Of a stretch of 64,000 nucleotides of DNA, positions 51,818 to 63,198 are shown piece by piece (within the stretch, counting starts at the first letter, position 1; every line of letters starts with the position of its first letter). Origin of the DNA: Cordylochernes scorpioides (taxonomy: Eukaryota > Arthropoda > Arachnida > Pseudoscorpiones > Chernetidae); contig CP092880.1 of assembly GCA_030710605.1 (NCBI GenBank), positions 10,506,208 through 10,570,207 of the forward strand, written 5' to 3'. The position numbers and the translations under genes were made by a program. The notes below the pieces were generated by a model. The model had not been told where the DNA came from and searched no databases. It saw nothing but the letters and a program-made list of their open reading frames with translations.

Positions 51818-52410
51818 ATTATCCCTAGTACATGTGGTACAGGTCATGAAAATCATAAAGGGTAGAAGTTGGCTACTGCTAAATGCACCACATATCTACC
51901 ACATGTGAAAGGCAGTTTGACTTTTGCACTTACAAGTGTGCCAGAGCTCTGTTTGGTTACTTGCACTCACTGAAACTCCGCCTTTGCTGGTCCCAAGCTC
52001 GAATGAAAAAGGAGGAGGGGGAGCAGTAACAAGATCACTAAAAAACCTGGGTTCAGCTGACCCGGCTGATAGTACCCTGTAAGGGCTCCTAATCCAGGGA
52101 TACAGGATGAGCAGCTTTTGTACTCCCATGTTAGGAGCGGCTGCACATGGTGTCTGTTCCTGATGTCAGAGGCGGCCATTTCTTTTGGAGCTAAGTTGGC
52201 CTGCCACTGAGTAGTGCTCCCAGTCTTTAATGACAAAGGCAGACAACATTCTACTTCACCCAGTCAAGATGGTTGTCAAACAGACACCATCAAGGGTCAC
52301 AACTTGATATCCTAATATGATTGAGTGGAGATAAGAAAGAAGAAGACTTGCACTCACTGGTGGGGTTAGACTTTTGCAAGAATCGGAGGACATGGGGAAT
52401 TTTTAAAATT
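51818..52410 (-). mobile_element. Old SINE-1 split by SINE-2
   Basis: Inverted SINE-1 body 51818-51972 resumes at 52346 (ACTTGCACTCACTGG TGGGG...). Confidence 0.8.
51973..52345 (+). mobile_element. SINE-2, full length with TSD
   Basis: 373 bp, AAACTCCGCCTTTGCTGG... to ...GATAAGAAAGAAGAAG, flanked by perfect ACTTGCACTCACTG (51959-51972, 52346-52359). Confidence 0.93.
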
Positions 52411-52737
52411 AGAACTAGAGGTTGAAACAAACAATTTGACCAGGGGCCAGCATCAACCATGAATAGAGTTAAATGTTATAAGAGCTAACTAAATTACCCA
52501 GGTTCCTGAAGTGTTGAATGCCAGCTACACCGGATCAAACCTTGCTTAGCTGTCAACCCAATGCTTGTTTCTGTAACTTTGCCCATCATCAGTAGTGTAT
52601 AGGTTTATTTGACAGAGAATCCTTAGTAGACCAAATTAATTTAGACACAATAAATGTGAGACCTACTTTATTGTCAGGTTGGTTTAAGACCCTTTTGTTG
52701 AAAGATCATCTCCTTTTATTATAAAATAGAATAAACT

Positions 52738-52973
52738 TGTGGCGGCCACACCATGCCTCAGCCATCGTGTGAGTTTAGAGAACACCTCGGCCCATGCATG
52801 CTGCCGGTGCGTGAGATCCGGGACTCTGGGCACGCGCGTCATTCGAATAATAAAGCTTGCTTCCAGCAGCCGCTATTTATTTTCTCTATTTTTGCCGCGT
52901 GTTAATAAAGTTAAAGATTATATTAAAATATTCATATATCAGCGGCCTGTCCACAAGCCACACTAACACCACA
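52738..52973. repeat. Probable solo LTR
   Basis: 236 bp, TGTGGCGGCCACACCATGCC ... CTAACACCACA, flanked by AACT (52734-52737, 52974-52977). GC-richer than surroundings, with AATAAAGCTTGC and AATAAAGTTAAAG signals. No internal region or second LTR. Confidence 0.6.
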
Positions 52974-53083
52974 AACTTATTACTTATCATTATTGGTGTA
53001 TCCTGTTGTTTATAGAGAGATTTTTAAATTCTATCTTTATTTATACAAAATATTCTAAAATCTCCCTAGAGAGATATAACCCT

Positions 53084-53455
53084 CTTCTTCTTCTTCTTTA
53101 TTATCTCCACTCAATCATATTAGGGTATCAAGTTGTGACCCTTGATGGTATTTGACAACCATCATGACTGGGTGAAGTAGAATGCGTCTGCCTTTGTCAT
53201 TAAGACTGGGAGCACTACTCAGTGGCAGGCTGACTTAGCTCCAAAAGAAATGGCCGCCTCTGACATGAGGAACAGACGCCATGTGCAGCCGCTCCTAACA
53301 TGGAGTACAAACGCTGCTCATCCTGTATTCCTAGATTAGGAGCCCTTACAGGGTACTATCAGCCGGGCCAGCTGAACCAAGGTTTTTTAGCGAGCTTGTT
53401 ACTGCTCCCCCTCCTCCTTTTTCATCCGGGCTTGCGACCGGCAAAGGCAGAGTTC
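53084..53455 (-). mobile_element. SINE-2 with TSD and empty paralogous site
   Basis: Flanked by GAGATATAACCCT (53071-53083, 53456-53468). The left duplication copy (about 1831-1843) has the single, uninterrupted site, giving a natural before/after pair. Confidence 0.95.
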
Positions 53456-53981
53456 GAGATATAACCCTGGTTTGTTAGAGTGCAGAATGCCAACTACCCA
53501 GGGAAATCTCTCTAAATTAAATTATTGTATTATATAAAATATTTTAATACCCAAATTCAATTTATCCATTAAAATAATTCTATAAAGAATAAATCAGAAT
53601 TTATTATTTTAATACACTCTGTATTAATTCAAGTCAATTAAATGTATATAACTCTTTGTAAATAACTCTAAAAAGAACTTTTTTTTTGGTTTCAATAAAA
53701 CTCTTAAATCTGAATCAACACAAGTCTTAATAAAAAATCTAATTCAAATCAAAAACAATTCAAGTGGTCAATTGCTTATTTATATTATTTATTGAACAAT
53801 CTCAAGCCACAATAATCATTGTATTTTTAACCTCTTTTTACAACAAAAATTTCATTGAAAAATTTAGAAAATGTTTACAATATTATAGCATTTAATTCTA
53901 TTCATGGTTGATGGCTATATTTTCAATTAGCACTAACACTTCATTATGTTGATGTCTTTTCTTTTTCCTATTTCAGATATA

Positions 53982-54220
53982 CAGTATAACTACCTCCCTG
54001 TAAAGGACAACACCTAATTGCAGAGCCAAAGTGTCCTTTAGGGAGAGGTGTCCTCTTACCATGGTGTTGCTAAATTGTAAAAATGGTAATTTTGGCAATG
54101 AAAACTGTCCTTTGTAGAGAGGTGTTCTCTTACCAGAGAGTTGCTATATTGCAAAAATGGTAATTTTGCAAATGAAAACTGTCTTTTGTAGAGAGGTGTC
54201 CTCTCATGGAGGTTCTGCTG
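53982..54220. mobile_element. pogo-like MITE, two internal modules
   Basis: Paralogue of 2350-2658 with one about 70-bp module fewer. Confidence 0.78.
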
Positions 54221-54448
54221 TATCTTTTTTTTTTTTTTCAATTTTGAGTGTGATAATGAACAACTCTGTGTAGAAACTACAATAAAATGAATAGAGAAGA
54301 GATGGAATTTGTTAAATAAGTATTCTTAACGTTTGATAGAAAGGCAAATAAAATAATTGCATCGGGTGAAGCCCAAATGAACATTTCCTGCCCAGGTTTT
54401 AAAAAATTGTAAGAGGTGAAAATTTAAAAAATATGTTTTATCAAAATA

Positions 54449-54608
54449 CAGTAGAACCTCCCTGTAAAGGACACATAATTGCAGAGACAAAGTGTCCTTT
54501 AGGGAGAGGTGTCCTCTTACCGGAGAGTTGATAAATTGTAAAATTAGTAATTTTGCAAATGAAAACTGTCCTTTGTAGAGAGGTGTCTGCTAAAGGGAGT
54601 TTCTACTG
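54449..54608. mobile_element. pogo-like MITE, insertion private to right copy
   Basis: TA-flanked CAGTAGAACCTCCCTG ... GGAGTTTCTACTG; absent from the matching place near 2880 in the left copy. Confidence 0.82.
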
Positions 54609-57600
54609 TATATTCAAAATAATTATAAAAATGCTTTTAAAAAAATGTATATAAAAAGGTTGGCAAAAATGGCAGGTTTAAAAGAATTACCTGCTAAAAT
54701 AATTTGTTAAAGTTTTCATATCAAAAGAATAAGTAATCTAAAAAATAGATTTAGTATTTAATTGTATAATTATATGAAAAAAAATAAATGTTATGCTTCT
54801 AATAATTTTGATAGGTCTTATAAAGGTAGAATTCAAATAACAGCTATATGAAACATAATTCTATAAAGCAAAAACATATTTAGTTGTAAAAGTATATTAA
54901 ATTATATATATAGCATCATAATGTAAAAAAAAAAAAAAATTCATTGGACACATACATATCTGAGAGGCCGAAAAAAGTATTATTCCTGTTTATTAAAGGT
55001 CTAAATCATCATTAAATTACAGTGAATAAGTTGAAAGATTTAACTTCAGTTGATAGAGTTAAATGTCCATAATTTTTAATTTGTACTTTTTATACTGTGC
55101 GATTGATATATATATTATAAAATATTTAAGGAAATGAATTTATACTAATTTTGTTTAGTGTAGCAATTTGTGGCTCTGACATCTGTTGAAGCAAAATAAT
55201 AATGTTTATAAAAATTTCACTATATTGAATATACTATGTGTATTATTTTGAAATTAAAATAATTAAGAAATATTACTTTGAGATCTTTGGTGAGCGGCGG
55301 TATGAATGTTAAAATGAAAAAGTTTTGATCAAATCTATATTCCCTCTTTTATAAGTTTTGTTTTCTTTTAAAATTTTCTAAATTTCCTGCATATTTTATA
55401 ACTTTCTTACATTACAATATATAAACAAAAGAATTATTTTTATTATTTACTATTTTTATTCTGTGGCTATATATAATTGATAAACAGATGATTGACCAAT
55501 AATTAAAAATTAATTAAAAATAATTTTTCATAGTCAAAATATATCTATACTCTAATGTTGTTTATTTATTTTTCTAACATTATTATCTTCCACTTTAGAA
55601 ATTTGCATTAATTTAATGCATGAATATTTTCTCACTCTCTCTCAGCCTTGTGGTCACGCGAGTTTTAAGTATTTGACGAAAGAGATGAATAGTATTAAGC
55701 TAAGTAATAAATATGCGGCATTAGAATAGCATTTAAAATGAGCAGGACAATGGTGATATGACCATCGAGATATCGACAATGAATCTCGAGTTATCGAAAA
55801 AGATAAACTTTCAAAGGCAGCCAAAATATTTTTAATTTCTAAAACAATTGATGGAAACTTAACCGTTTTTGAAAAAAAACGTTGGAGATGCAAATTTTTC
55901 TAAGAAAAGTCGAAATTGAGTTGACATTGTGGAGGAGATTCATTGATAACTTTGAGCAATACATATAAAGTTCTCACCTTCTTCTATGAAGATGCAGCGG
56001 TCGCGCGCACTTGGTCCATCACGCCAATTCAACACGACCTAGGACACGTTGGCGCCAAGTCAAAAAAGGTGGCCTAAAAACAACATAGGATAAATTAAAA
56101 TCTCCAGGAATTGTTAGAAACAGCGTGGGAGGAAATAAGCCACTGGAACCTCTGACCAGTTGACTACATCAGTGCCTTTGAGAACAAACCAGTAAAGTCG
56201 GCATTGTCCCGATTTTAAAGAAGTCTAGACAGATTCTAGCGGGCGTGAAATTACATAATTAGTCGTTTAGGATGTTCTTAGGATTAAGGGAGCCCCTCTT
56301 TTGTTTAAATAAAGCTGAGAAAATCACTAGATCAATCGGCTGCTAAATATTATTCAGAATGGCACCATTCTACACCTGCGTGGATCCTCTGAAAAGAGGG
56401 CAATGAATTTTCAAGAGGAAATAATTTTGACATCCAAGGGTTGCACTGAACAAATTGATTTATAAATTCATCGCAAGTGCTACTGGATCAGCCCCAAGAT
56501 GATGAACTGCTTCGAGATAATAGGCGCAAACATCCTCCATACCATAATTCTCGAACCTGCACCTATCACCTCCAAAATTGTAAAGCCAGGCAGACCCTGA
56601 TATCAACAAAGATTATATCTAACCTATCCTGAGAGCAGGAAGATATCCAGATCCACACCAGAGACATCAAATTAATATCAATGAATGAAATCGAGAGTGT
56701 TCCATTTTTAAAATAACGATTTTGCAACGCTGTAGCTCTCAAAAGTAGCGCGCGATTTGCCTAATGTTACATTTATTCAAAATAACAAGCATTGATTTAT
56801 GTTTCATCAAAAACTATTTTCAAATTTCCGAAATGTCTATACTTATAATGATTTTGTAAAAGGTTACTTTTCAGATTTCCGAGGAGAAATACTCGTTTAC
56901 TCGAATTATTAAAACTATGAAAGAATATTGACATTATAAGGCTGTCTCAAAAGTTCATAAACACTTGCAAAATAAATCATAATCATGGTATTTTTTTATC
57001 TTTTGGAACAACCTTATATAATTCAAATTATTAATAACTTCGCTAGATATATAATGAAAAGTCTCTAAGCGGGAGAGAGAGAGAGAAAAGAAAAAAGTTT
57101 TTTTCAAATGTCTTATATCGTTAAAACACGAGCTTCCAAACCTGATTAGAGTTCTAATCACAATAAAAAAATAAAATTTTCTTCTTAGCTCTTAGACCTT
57201 CCACTATTTATATAATTTTTAGAATATGAGATTACGAATGTTCAAATATCTAAAATAAATAGATTGCTCTCGTCTTGCTTTGCGAGGTGATCTCGGGGTT
57301 TTAAGGATTCCTTTGTAGCTGGGCTCTGTCGAGTCTTCAAGGCGTTCCATCTCTGCAGTCCTTGCCCCCATTCAATTGACGCAGCGAAATGTGCTTGATT
57401 TTAAAGCAGCATGGTGGTCTTGGCCTTACTAGACTCCCACTCTTCTCCCTACAAATGACTACAATTATCTAAGTGGGTCCTCTATTGGTAACTGCAACCT
57501 TAATTTCAGGAGATTGTGCCAAAATATCGAGCCACGCACTAACCTGAACCATAAGCAGTATTGATGAAGTTGCAACTGCCTGGGAGGGGGGAAGTTAATA

Positions 57601-59399
57601 AAGAATAATTTATCGCAAATAAGAGCATTTCATATTTAATGTATAATATATGGATTGCTCTATATTCTCCCAGCAATATATATTATACTTTTTAAAGGGA
57701 GAGGAGCCTCTTTTGATACATGTATGTATATGTATATAGATGGATATATTTTGCAGGTAGTATAACGATCTATAAAATAAGGGTCGCCTCTATCATCAAA
57801 CTATGTGTCAAAACTAGACGCCAATTACCTTCGCCGCAAAATAGCGGTTTCAGGTGGGTGACAAAGCCACAACACCAGCTTTGCCAAACTAAGAAGCGCT
57901 CTACCTGGAGGCCATGGTTTCGGGCTAATGGCCCTCTTCAGCATTTTCCCTCATAGATTTGGCATAACCACTTTGCCAGTTAAACACCTCTTTGGTAGAT
58001 TGTGAAGATTTCATTTGATCCCTTGTGGATCTCTCGTGGAATAAAGCCCACCCTAGGCCATTAGACCGAAACCATGATCTCCAGGTGGGCGAATAGGCTA
58101 GGTGGTCAATGTTGGTTGTATTGCGATGGTTGTGGTCGGTGCTGGTTAGCGGGCGTTACGAGGACTTCTCAGCGGCCCTTGTCGATACCGATCCGATGGA
58201 GGGAGGTGCTCATGGCACAGGAGATGTCGATGGGGGCAACGATGACCTCCTCACTATAAGGTAGGGCTAGTCCTCGCATGGCGTCTTTGAGATGGTCTAT
58301 TGGATCTTCAAGATGGGGGGCATGTAGGCGGGGTATCCATATGCATGCGTGGTTGACCAAGGTACCTCTGTCATCCTCTGCATGCATGTCGACTTTCTGT
58401 CATATTGAAAATGATCCTGCCGACTTAAACGGGCCTACTGTTGTAACTCCGAGTAAACCAACGTGTGGATAGACTGGCAGTCGTAGACGGGAGGCAAAGT
58501 GTTGAGGTTTTCCCACAAGCGGAGGGCAAGAAGCAGAGGCAGGGCTAGATGTTAAACTGAGCGGGTTGGAGACAGCCCACGGGACAGAGGTGGAGGCCAT
58601 GACACAAACCTGGATGCCTAACACCGAGACATGGAGAGAGAGCCAGAAGCCGCCTGCGTAGATGGACACACTCTGAACTAAAACTGTTCTGTTTACCCCG
58701 GGACGCGGTCGTCTACAAAAAGCCCGGAAGGGGGCCCATCTGAGCGTCGGCCATGTCCACTGAATCTTTGCCTCGTAGCTGTCCCCTACCGCTCTTTTTC
58801 TGTTTTTATTTTGACGTCATCATTTTAAGTTTGAATACAAATAAGAATGACACCGGTTATATTAATAAAGATATAGTATATCATACAAAATATTGGGGGT
58901 GGTAGCAAATAGGAGCAGTGTACATCTTAATAGAAGGGTATGATCTTATAAATTATTGGCGCAAACTAATTAGAAGATATGTGAGCTATACTAACACAAT
59001 TTTATTATATTACAGTGTAAAGTATACTATATATATATATGTTGTAATATATTCCAATATATACCTATGCCCCCATATGTTGTATGGTTATAATGTAATT
59101 GCCAAGGTGACAGAAATAAAATTTCGAGTGGGTGACAGCCGGCGCCAGTGGAGGAAAAAGGTCCGAAAATCAAGTCGGGTTCCCAGGTGTGCCCCTTCTT
59201 ACTCAAGCAGATTAGTCCGCTTTGAGACACCATGATTGACAGACCCCTCTCGACAGATCTCCCCTGATCGGTGTCGGCTTCACTCAATCTCTCGCCATCT
59301 CCGTGGTGACATCCAACATACCTCGTCATTTTGTGTAATCCCAATTCCACGCCTGAAACCACTCTAAACATTGTGCCCACCACGACTGCAACCAACATG

Positions 59400-59526
59400 G
59401 CACACTGCATTCTCCAACACATAAACAACACTGGCGAAACCGCTGGGAGGGTTCACCACTGATGAGCCAGGCCCTCCCATTAATTTTTCCATTGCAGTTA
59501 GGGCAGTAGAAATTGTTTAATTTCAA
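59400..59526 (-). pseudogene. Zinc-ribbon-like peptide remnant (duplication copy)
   Basis: Minus strand NFYCPNCNGKINGRAWLI then SGEPSQRFRQCC; also in the left copy at about 7770-7655. Similar to 47938-48080. Confidence 0.4.
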
Positions 59527-59622
59527 AAAGAATCTTACGCCTTTAAAATAGTTTCAAATTTTGATAACAGATGGCGCGCTAGTGCATCATATTATAAACA
59601 ACACTACATTACTACATATATA

Positions 59623-60388
59623 CAGGGTGCTTCAAAAAAATGTATACACACTTTGAACTTCCATAAAAAATTTATTTACCGTTCTACAAAGTTAAATTTC
59701 AGGAAAATAGAAAACTGAAAGTCCAATATAAATGAAACATAAATAACAAATGCTAATACTGTTCAAATTGGTGACCTGCAGCATCAATACAATTCTGAGT
59801 ACGAGTCACCACAGATTCTGTACATCGTATCAAAACGTCCAATGAGATTTCTCTACACACTGCTTGAATCTCATTCCAAAGAATGTCTAGGTTACGTGGT
59901 TTACGTTTGTACACCCCATCTTTTACTGTGCCCCACAAGAAGAAATCCAGTGGTGTAAGGTTTGGAGAGCGTGCTGGAAACTCGATTGGCCCCCTGCGTC
60001 CTATCCACTGGCCCGACAAATTTTGATCCAGCACGCTCTCCAGACCTTACACCACTGGATTTCTTCTTGTGGGGCACAGTAAAAGATGGGGTGTACAAAC
60101 GTAAACCACGTAACCTAGACATTCTTTGGAATGAGATTCAAGCAGTGTGTAGAGAAATCTCATTGGACGTTTTGATACGATGTACAGAATCTGTGGTGAC
60201 TCGTACTCAGAATTGTATTGATGCTGCAGGTCACCAATTTGAACAGTATTAACATTTGTTATTTATGTTTCATTTATATTGGACTTTCAGTTTTCTATTT
60301 TCCTGAAATTTAACTTTGTAGAACGGTAAATAAATTTTCTATGGAAGTTCAAAGTGTGTATACATTTTTTTAAAGCACCCTGTATATG
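59623..60388. mobile_element. Palindromic dimer of a mariner-type transposon end
   Basis: TA-flanked. Two arms of about 380 bp, CAGGGTGCTTCAAAAAAATG ... inverted ... CATTTTTTTAAAGCACCCTG, nearly identical. Each arm encodes the transposase C-terminus with SP(D/N)LTPLDFFLWG and a shared GHQFEQY end (60034-59753 minus, 59962-60252 plus). The left arm keeps slightly more (QWIGRRGPIEF). No complete transposase. Confidence 0.92.
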
Positions 60389-60436
60389 TAACATATGATT
60401 CACGTGATGAACCAAAGCAGTTCAAAAACAAGAAAA

Positions 60437-60477
60437 GCCCTGACGAAGTTAGGCGTATAGCCTATTGAAATATTGGC
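60437..60477 (+). ncRNA. Hammerhead-like motif, left terminal repeat
   Basis: GCC, CTGACGA, stem II around TAGGC-GTATA-GCCTA, GAAA, self-complementary ATAT, T, GGC closing stem I. Confidence 0.6.
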
Positions 60478-60544
60478 ATTTATATTAAATAAAATGTTTA
60501 TTTTATTTTTGATCCAAAATATGCTATTCAATTAATAATTTCAT

Positions 60545-62905
60545 ATGGATTGCTCAATATTTAAGAAGTTATCAGCCAGATTCGGCAATGAAGCTTTAAA
60601 GCAAGCAAGAAGATTTGAAAAACTGCGATTATCGCTAAACCACTGGAAGCAGTATTTAGCGTTCAATCACCAATGCCTTTCGAGACAGATAATTCCTCCT
60701 TCACTCATTCTAAAAGATCCCGTTCGCACAAACTATTCTCGGAAAATATTGTTACAAACTGGCAAAAAACTCACCAATGCAAGGATCAAGAACTGTCACT
60801 ATAATATACATAAAATAGAATTAAATATCAATGCACTCATACCCAGTCTCCAAGACCTAATCGACAATTCTCATTTTACTATGCTATTAGAATATATAGA
60901 CGCAAAATGTGTGAATATAAGAACGAAGGTACGCAACAACCAATTGCAAAAATTGAATAAATGGAGTCACAAACCCCAAATCCAAAGCACAACCAATAAC
61001 AATGTGATCAATTTATCGAAACAATCCATTCCCTCAGAAGCCATATCTCTACTATCCAAAGGCCTCAACTTTGTTCCTTCCCAGAAACTCGATATCCCTA
61101 GAACAATTGCATCAATAGAGACCTCAATCAAAAACCTTGCAGAATCAAACAAGGAAAAGATCCGAACAGAGGTCATTCCTATTCTGAAAAATCTGAATCG
61201 CCAGAACAAGACCAATATAAATCATGATGAAAGAAAAGCCATCAGTTTCTTAAAAGAAAATAATAATATTATAATTTCTCCTTCAGACAAAGGTAAAAAC
61301 ACAGTGATAATGGACATAGCAGACTATGACAGCAAAATCCAGCAATTACTTAAAGACAAAGAAATATACGAACTGTTAACTATTAATCCTCTACAGAATA
61401 TGATAAAAGATTTCAACAGAAATTTGAATAGAATAAAACGCACGCACAAATTAGACAACAAAGCTGTTGAAAAAATCAAAGCATCAAAATGTGATCTACC
61501 AATATTCTATGGTTTACCGAAAATTCATAAACCCAATAACCCACTTCGTCCCATAGTCTCGTACACCGGTTCACCAATCTATCCGTTAGCTAAATATCTC
61601 TCAACAATAATATCGCCGTTTCAGAAATTTCTCCCCCACACCGTTCAGAACGCCACATCAGTGGTAGAGATTATGCAAGGAATAGCGATACCCCAAAATT
61701 ACCACATGGTTTCATTTGATGTTGAATCTTTATACACGTCGATCCCACATAAGGAAGCCATCAGTGAATTTTCAAAATTTATAGACACCAATCCACAACT
61801 TAATTTAACAATTCCTAAAGAAGCACTTAAAGAATTACTCGACTTATGTTTATCCTTCAGTTATTTCAGTTACAAAAACCAGCATTATAAACAGATTAAA
61901 GGCCTTCCAATGGGCAACCCAATTTCTTCTGCCCTCGCCAATATTTATATGAATCATATTGACAATATTATCATTTCAACCAAACATCTCAAAATAATAG
62001 CCTGGAAACGATATATTGATGACATCATTTGCATCAGTCGAAATAGCAACCTCGACAACATTCTAACCTTCCTCAACAGTTTAAAGCCATTTTTAACCTT
62101 TACATACGAAATAGAAAATAACAGCACTTTGGCATTCTTAGACATCAAGCTCACCAGAATAAATAGCAAAATAGAAACCAGTATATATAGAAAACCAACG
62201 CATACAGGCAAATATCTCAATTTTAATTCATTTGGCCCCATTAATCATAAAATATCCGTTATAAAAACACTATCAAAAAGAATTTCCACCCACTGCTCCT
62301 CAAATATTAAAAATAATAAAGCTGAACAAAACATATTTTACAATGAGATGAAAAATAATGAATATCCTTCAAATTTCATCAAGAAACATATATATAAGCC
62401 CACCAACAGTCCTACAAACAATAGTGAAGAACCGAATAAATACTGTGCACTGCCATACAATTATGGCATTGAAAGAATAACAAGAATACTAAAAAATTAC
62501 AATATCAAAACCCGATACAAAACCACAGCTAATCTAAAAGAAATTTTACGCCATCCCAACACTAAGCATAATAGCAAACATCAATTTAAATCAAACATAG
62601 TATATCGCATTCCATGCAAATCATGCCCTGCAACATACATAGGAGAAAGCGGTAAAACTCTTGAAGAAAGAGTAAATCAACACAAAACAGCTTTTAAAAA
62701 CCATAGCCCATTATCACTTTTAGTAGATCACGCACTCAAACAGGACCATATACCAAATTTTGAAAAAACAGAAATTATATATAACAACATTCAAGATAAA
62801 CATTCAAGACTCTTTTTAGAAAGTTGGACCTCAATGAAAGATACCAACAGTATTAATAGAAAAATTGACATACCTCCGTTATATCTACAGTTTAAATCGA
62901 TTTAA
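60545..62905 (+). CDS. Penelope-like reverse transcriptase with GIY-YIG endonuclease
   Basis: 786 codons, uninterrupted, starting 7 bp after the left terminal repeat. N-terminal helical region (1-250); reverse transcriptase with GLPKIHKP (323-330), RPIVS (335-339), SFDVESLYTSIP (390-401), GLPMGNPISSALANIYM (453-469), YIDD (490-493) and AFLDIKL (530-536); then the YRKPT motif (548-552). C-terminal GIY-YIG nuclease: CKSC (691-694), TYIGESG (697-703), Arg709, Glu759. This domain order and length are those of endonuclease-bearing Penelope-like elements, which prime on chromosomal nicks. No lesion seen, so probably still competent. Confidence 0.95.
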   Translation: MDCSIFKKLSARFGNEALKQARRFEKLRLSLNHWKQYLAFNHQCLSRQIIPPSLILKDPVRTNYSRKILLQTGKKLTNARIKNCHYNIHKIELNINALIPSLQDLIDNSHFTMLLEYIDAKCVNIRTKVRNNQLQKLNKWSHKPQIQSTTNNNVINLSKQSIPSEAISLLSKGLNFVPSQKLDIPRTIASIETSIKNLAESNKEKIRTEVIPILKNLNRQNKTNINHDERKAISFLKENNNIIISPSDKGKNTVIMDIADYDSKIQQLLKDKEIYELLTINPLQNMIKDFNRNLNRIKRTHKLDNKAVEKIKASKCDLPIFYGLPKIHKPNNPLRPIVSYTGSPIYPLAKYLSTIISPFQKFLPHTVQNATSVVEIMQGIAIPQNYHMVSFDVESLYTSIPHKEAISEFSKFIDTNPQLNLTIPKEALKELLDLCLSFSYFSYKNQHYKQIKGLPMGNPISSALANIYMNHIDNIIISTKHLKIIAWKRYIDDIICISRNSNLDNILTFLNSLKPFLTFTYEIENNSTLAFLDIKLTRINSKIETSIYRKPTHTGKYLNFNSFGPINHKISVIKTLSKRISTHCSSNIKNNKAEQNIFYNEMKNNEYPSNFIKKHIYKPTNSPTNNSEEPNKYCALPYNYGIERITRILKNYNIKTRYKTTANLKEILRHPNTKHNSKHQFKSNIVYRIPCKSCPATYIGESGKTLEERVNQHKTAFKNHSPLSLLVDHALKQDHIPNFEKTEIIYNNIQDKHSRLFLESWTSMKDTNSINRKIDIPPLYLQFKSI

Positions 62906-63060
62906 AATTATTTTATTATACTTATTAGGAATCATATATTATTTTTAATTTTTATAAATGTACATATATAGTCTATTCTTATTAATATTTTTTGTGTGTA
63001 TTTATTTTAAATTTTATCCCCACAGAGTTGCAAATATTTATATATCGTCGCGTGAAGGCA
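62906..63060. other. 3' UTR of the Penelope-like element
   Basis: AT-rich, between the stop codon and the right terminal repeat; contains CGTCGCGTGAAGGCA just before the repeat. Confidence 0.6.
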
Positions 63061-63097
63061 TCACGTGATGAACCAAAGCAGTTCAAAAACAAGAAAA

Positions 63098-63138
63098 GCC
63101 CTGACGAAGTTAGGCGTATAGCCTATTGAAATATTGGC
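63098..63138 (+). ncRNA. Hammerhead-like motif, right terminal repeat
   Basis: Identical to 60437-60477. Confidence 0.6.
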
Positions 63139-63198
63139 ATTTATATTAAATAAAATGTTTATTTTATTTTTGATCCAAAATATGCTATTCAATTAATA

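Larger units (their letters stand above)
53051..59622 (+). repeat. Segmental duplication, right copy, part 1
   Basis: Counterpart of 1808-7867. Extra in this copy: SINE-2 at 53084-53455, a MITE at 54449-54608 and about 27 bp near 58392. R repeat copy 4 is at 57774-58095. After 59622 the copies diverge because different elements inserted at the same TA repeat. Confidence 0.93.
60400..63198 (+). mobile_element. Intact Penelope-like element
   Basis: Identical 138-bp direct terminal repeats (60400-60537, 63061-63198) enclose one complete reverse transcriptase/GIY-YIG frame. Each repeat contains a hammerhead-like motif. It is missing from the left duplication copy. No clear TSD in the TA-rich flanks. 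Confidence 0.94.

Noticed and set aside
52738-52966. 75-codon frame at 52.74 kb as a gene
   Set aside because: Lies wholly inside the probable solo LTR.
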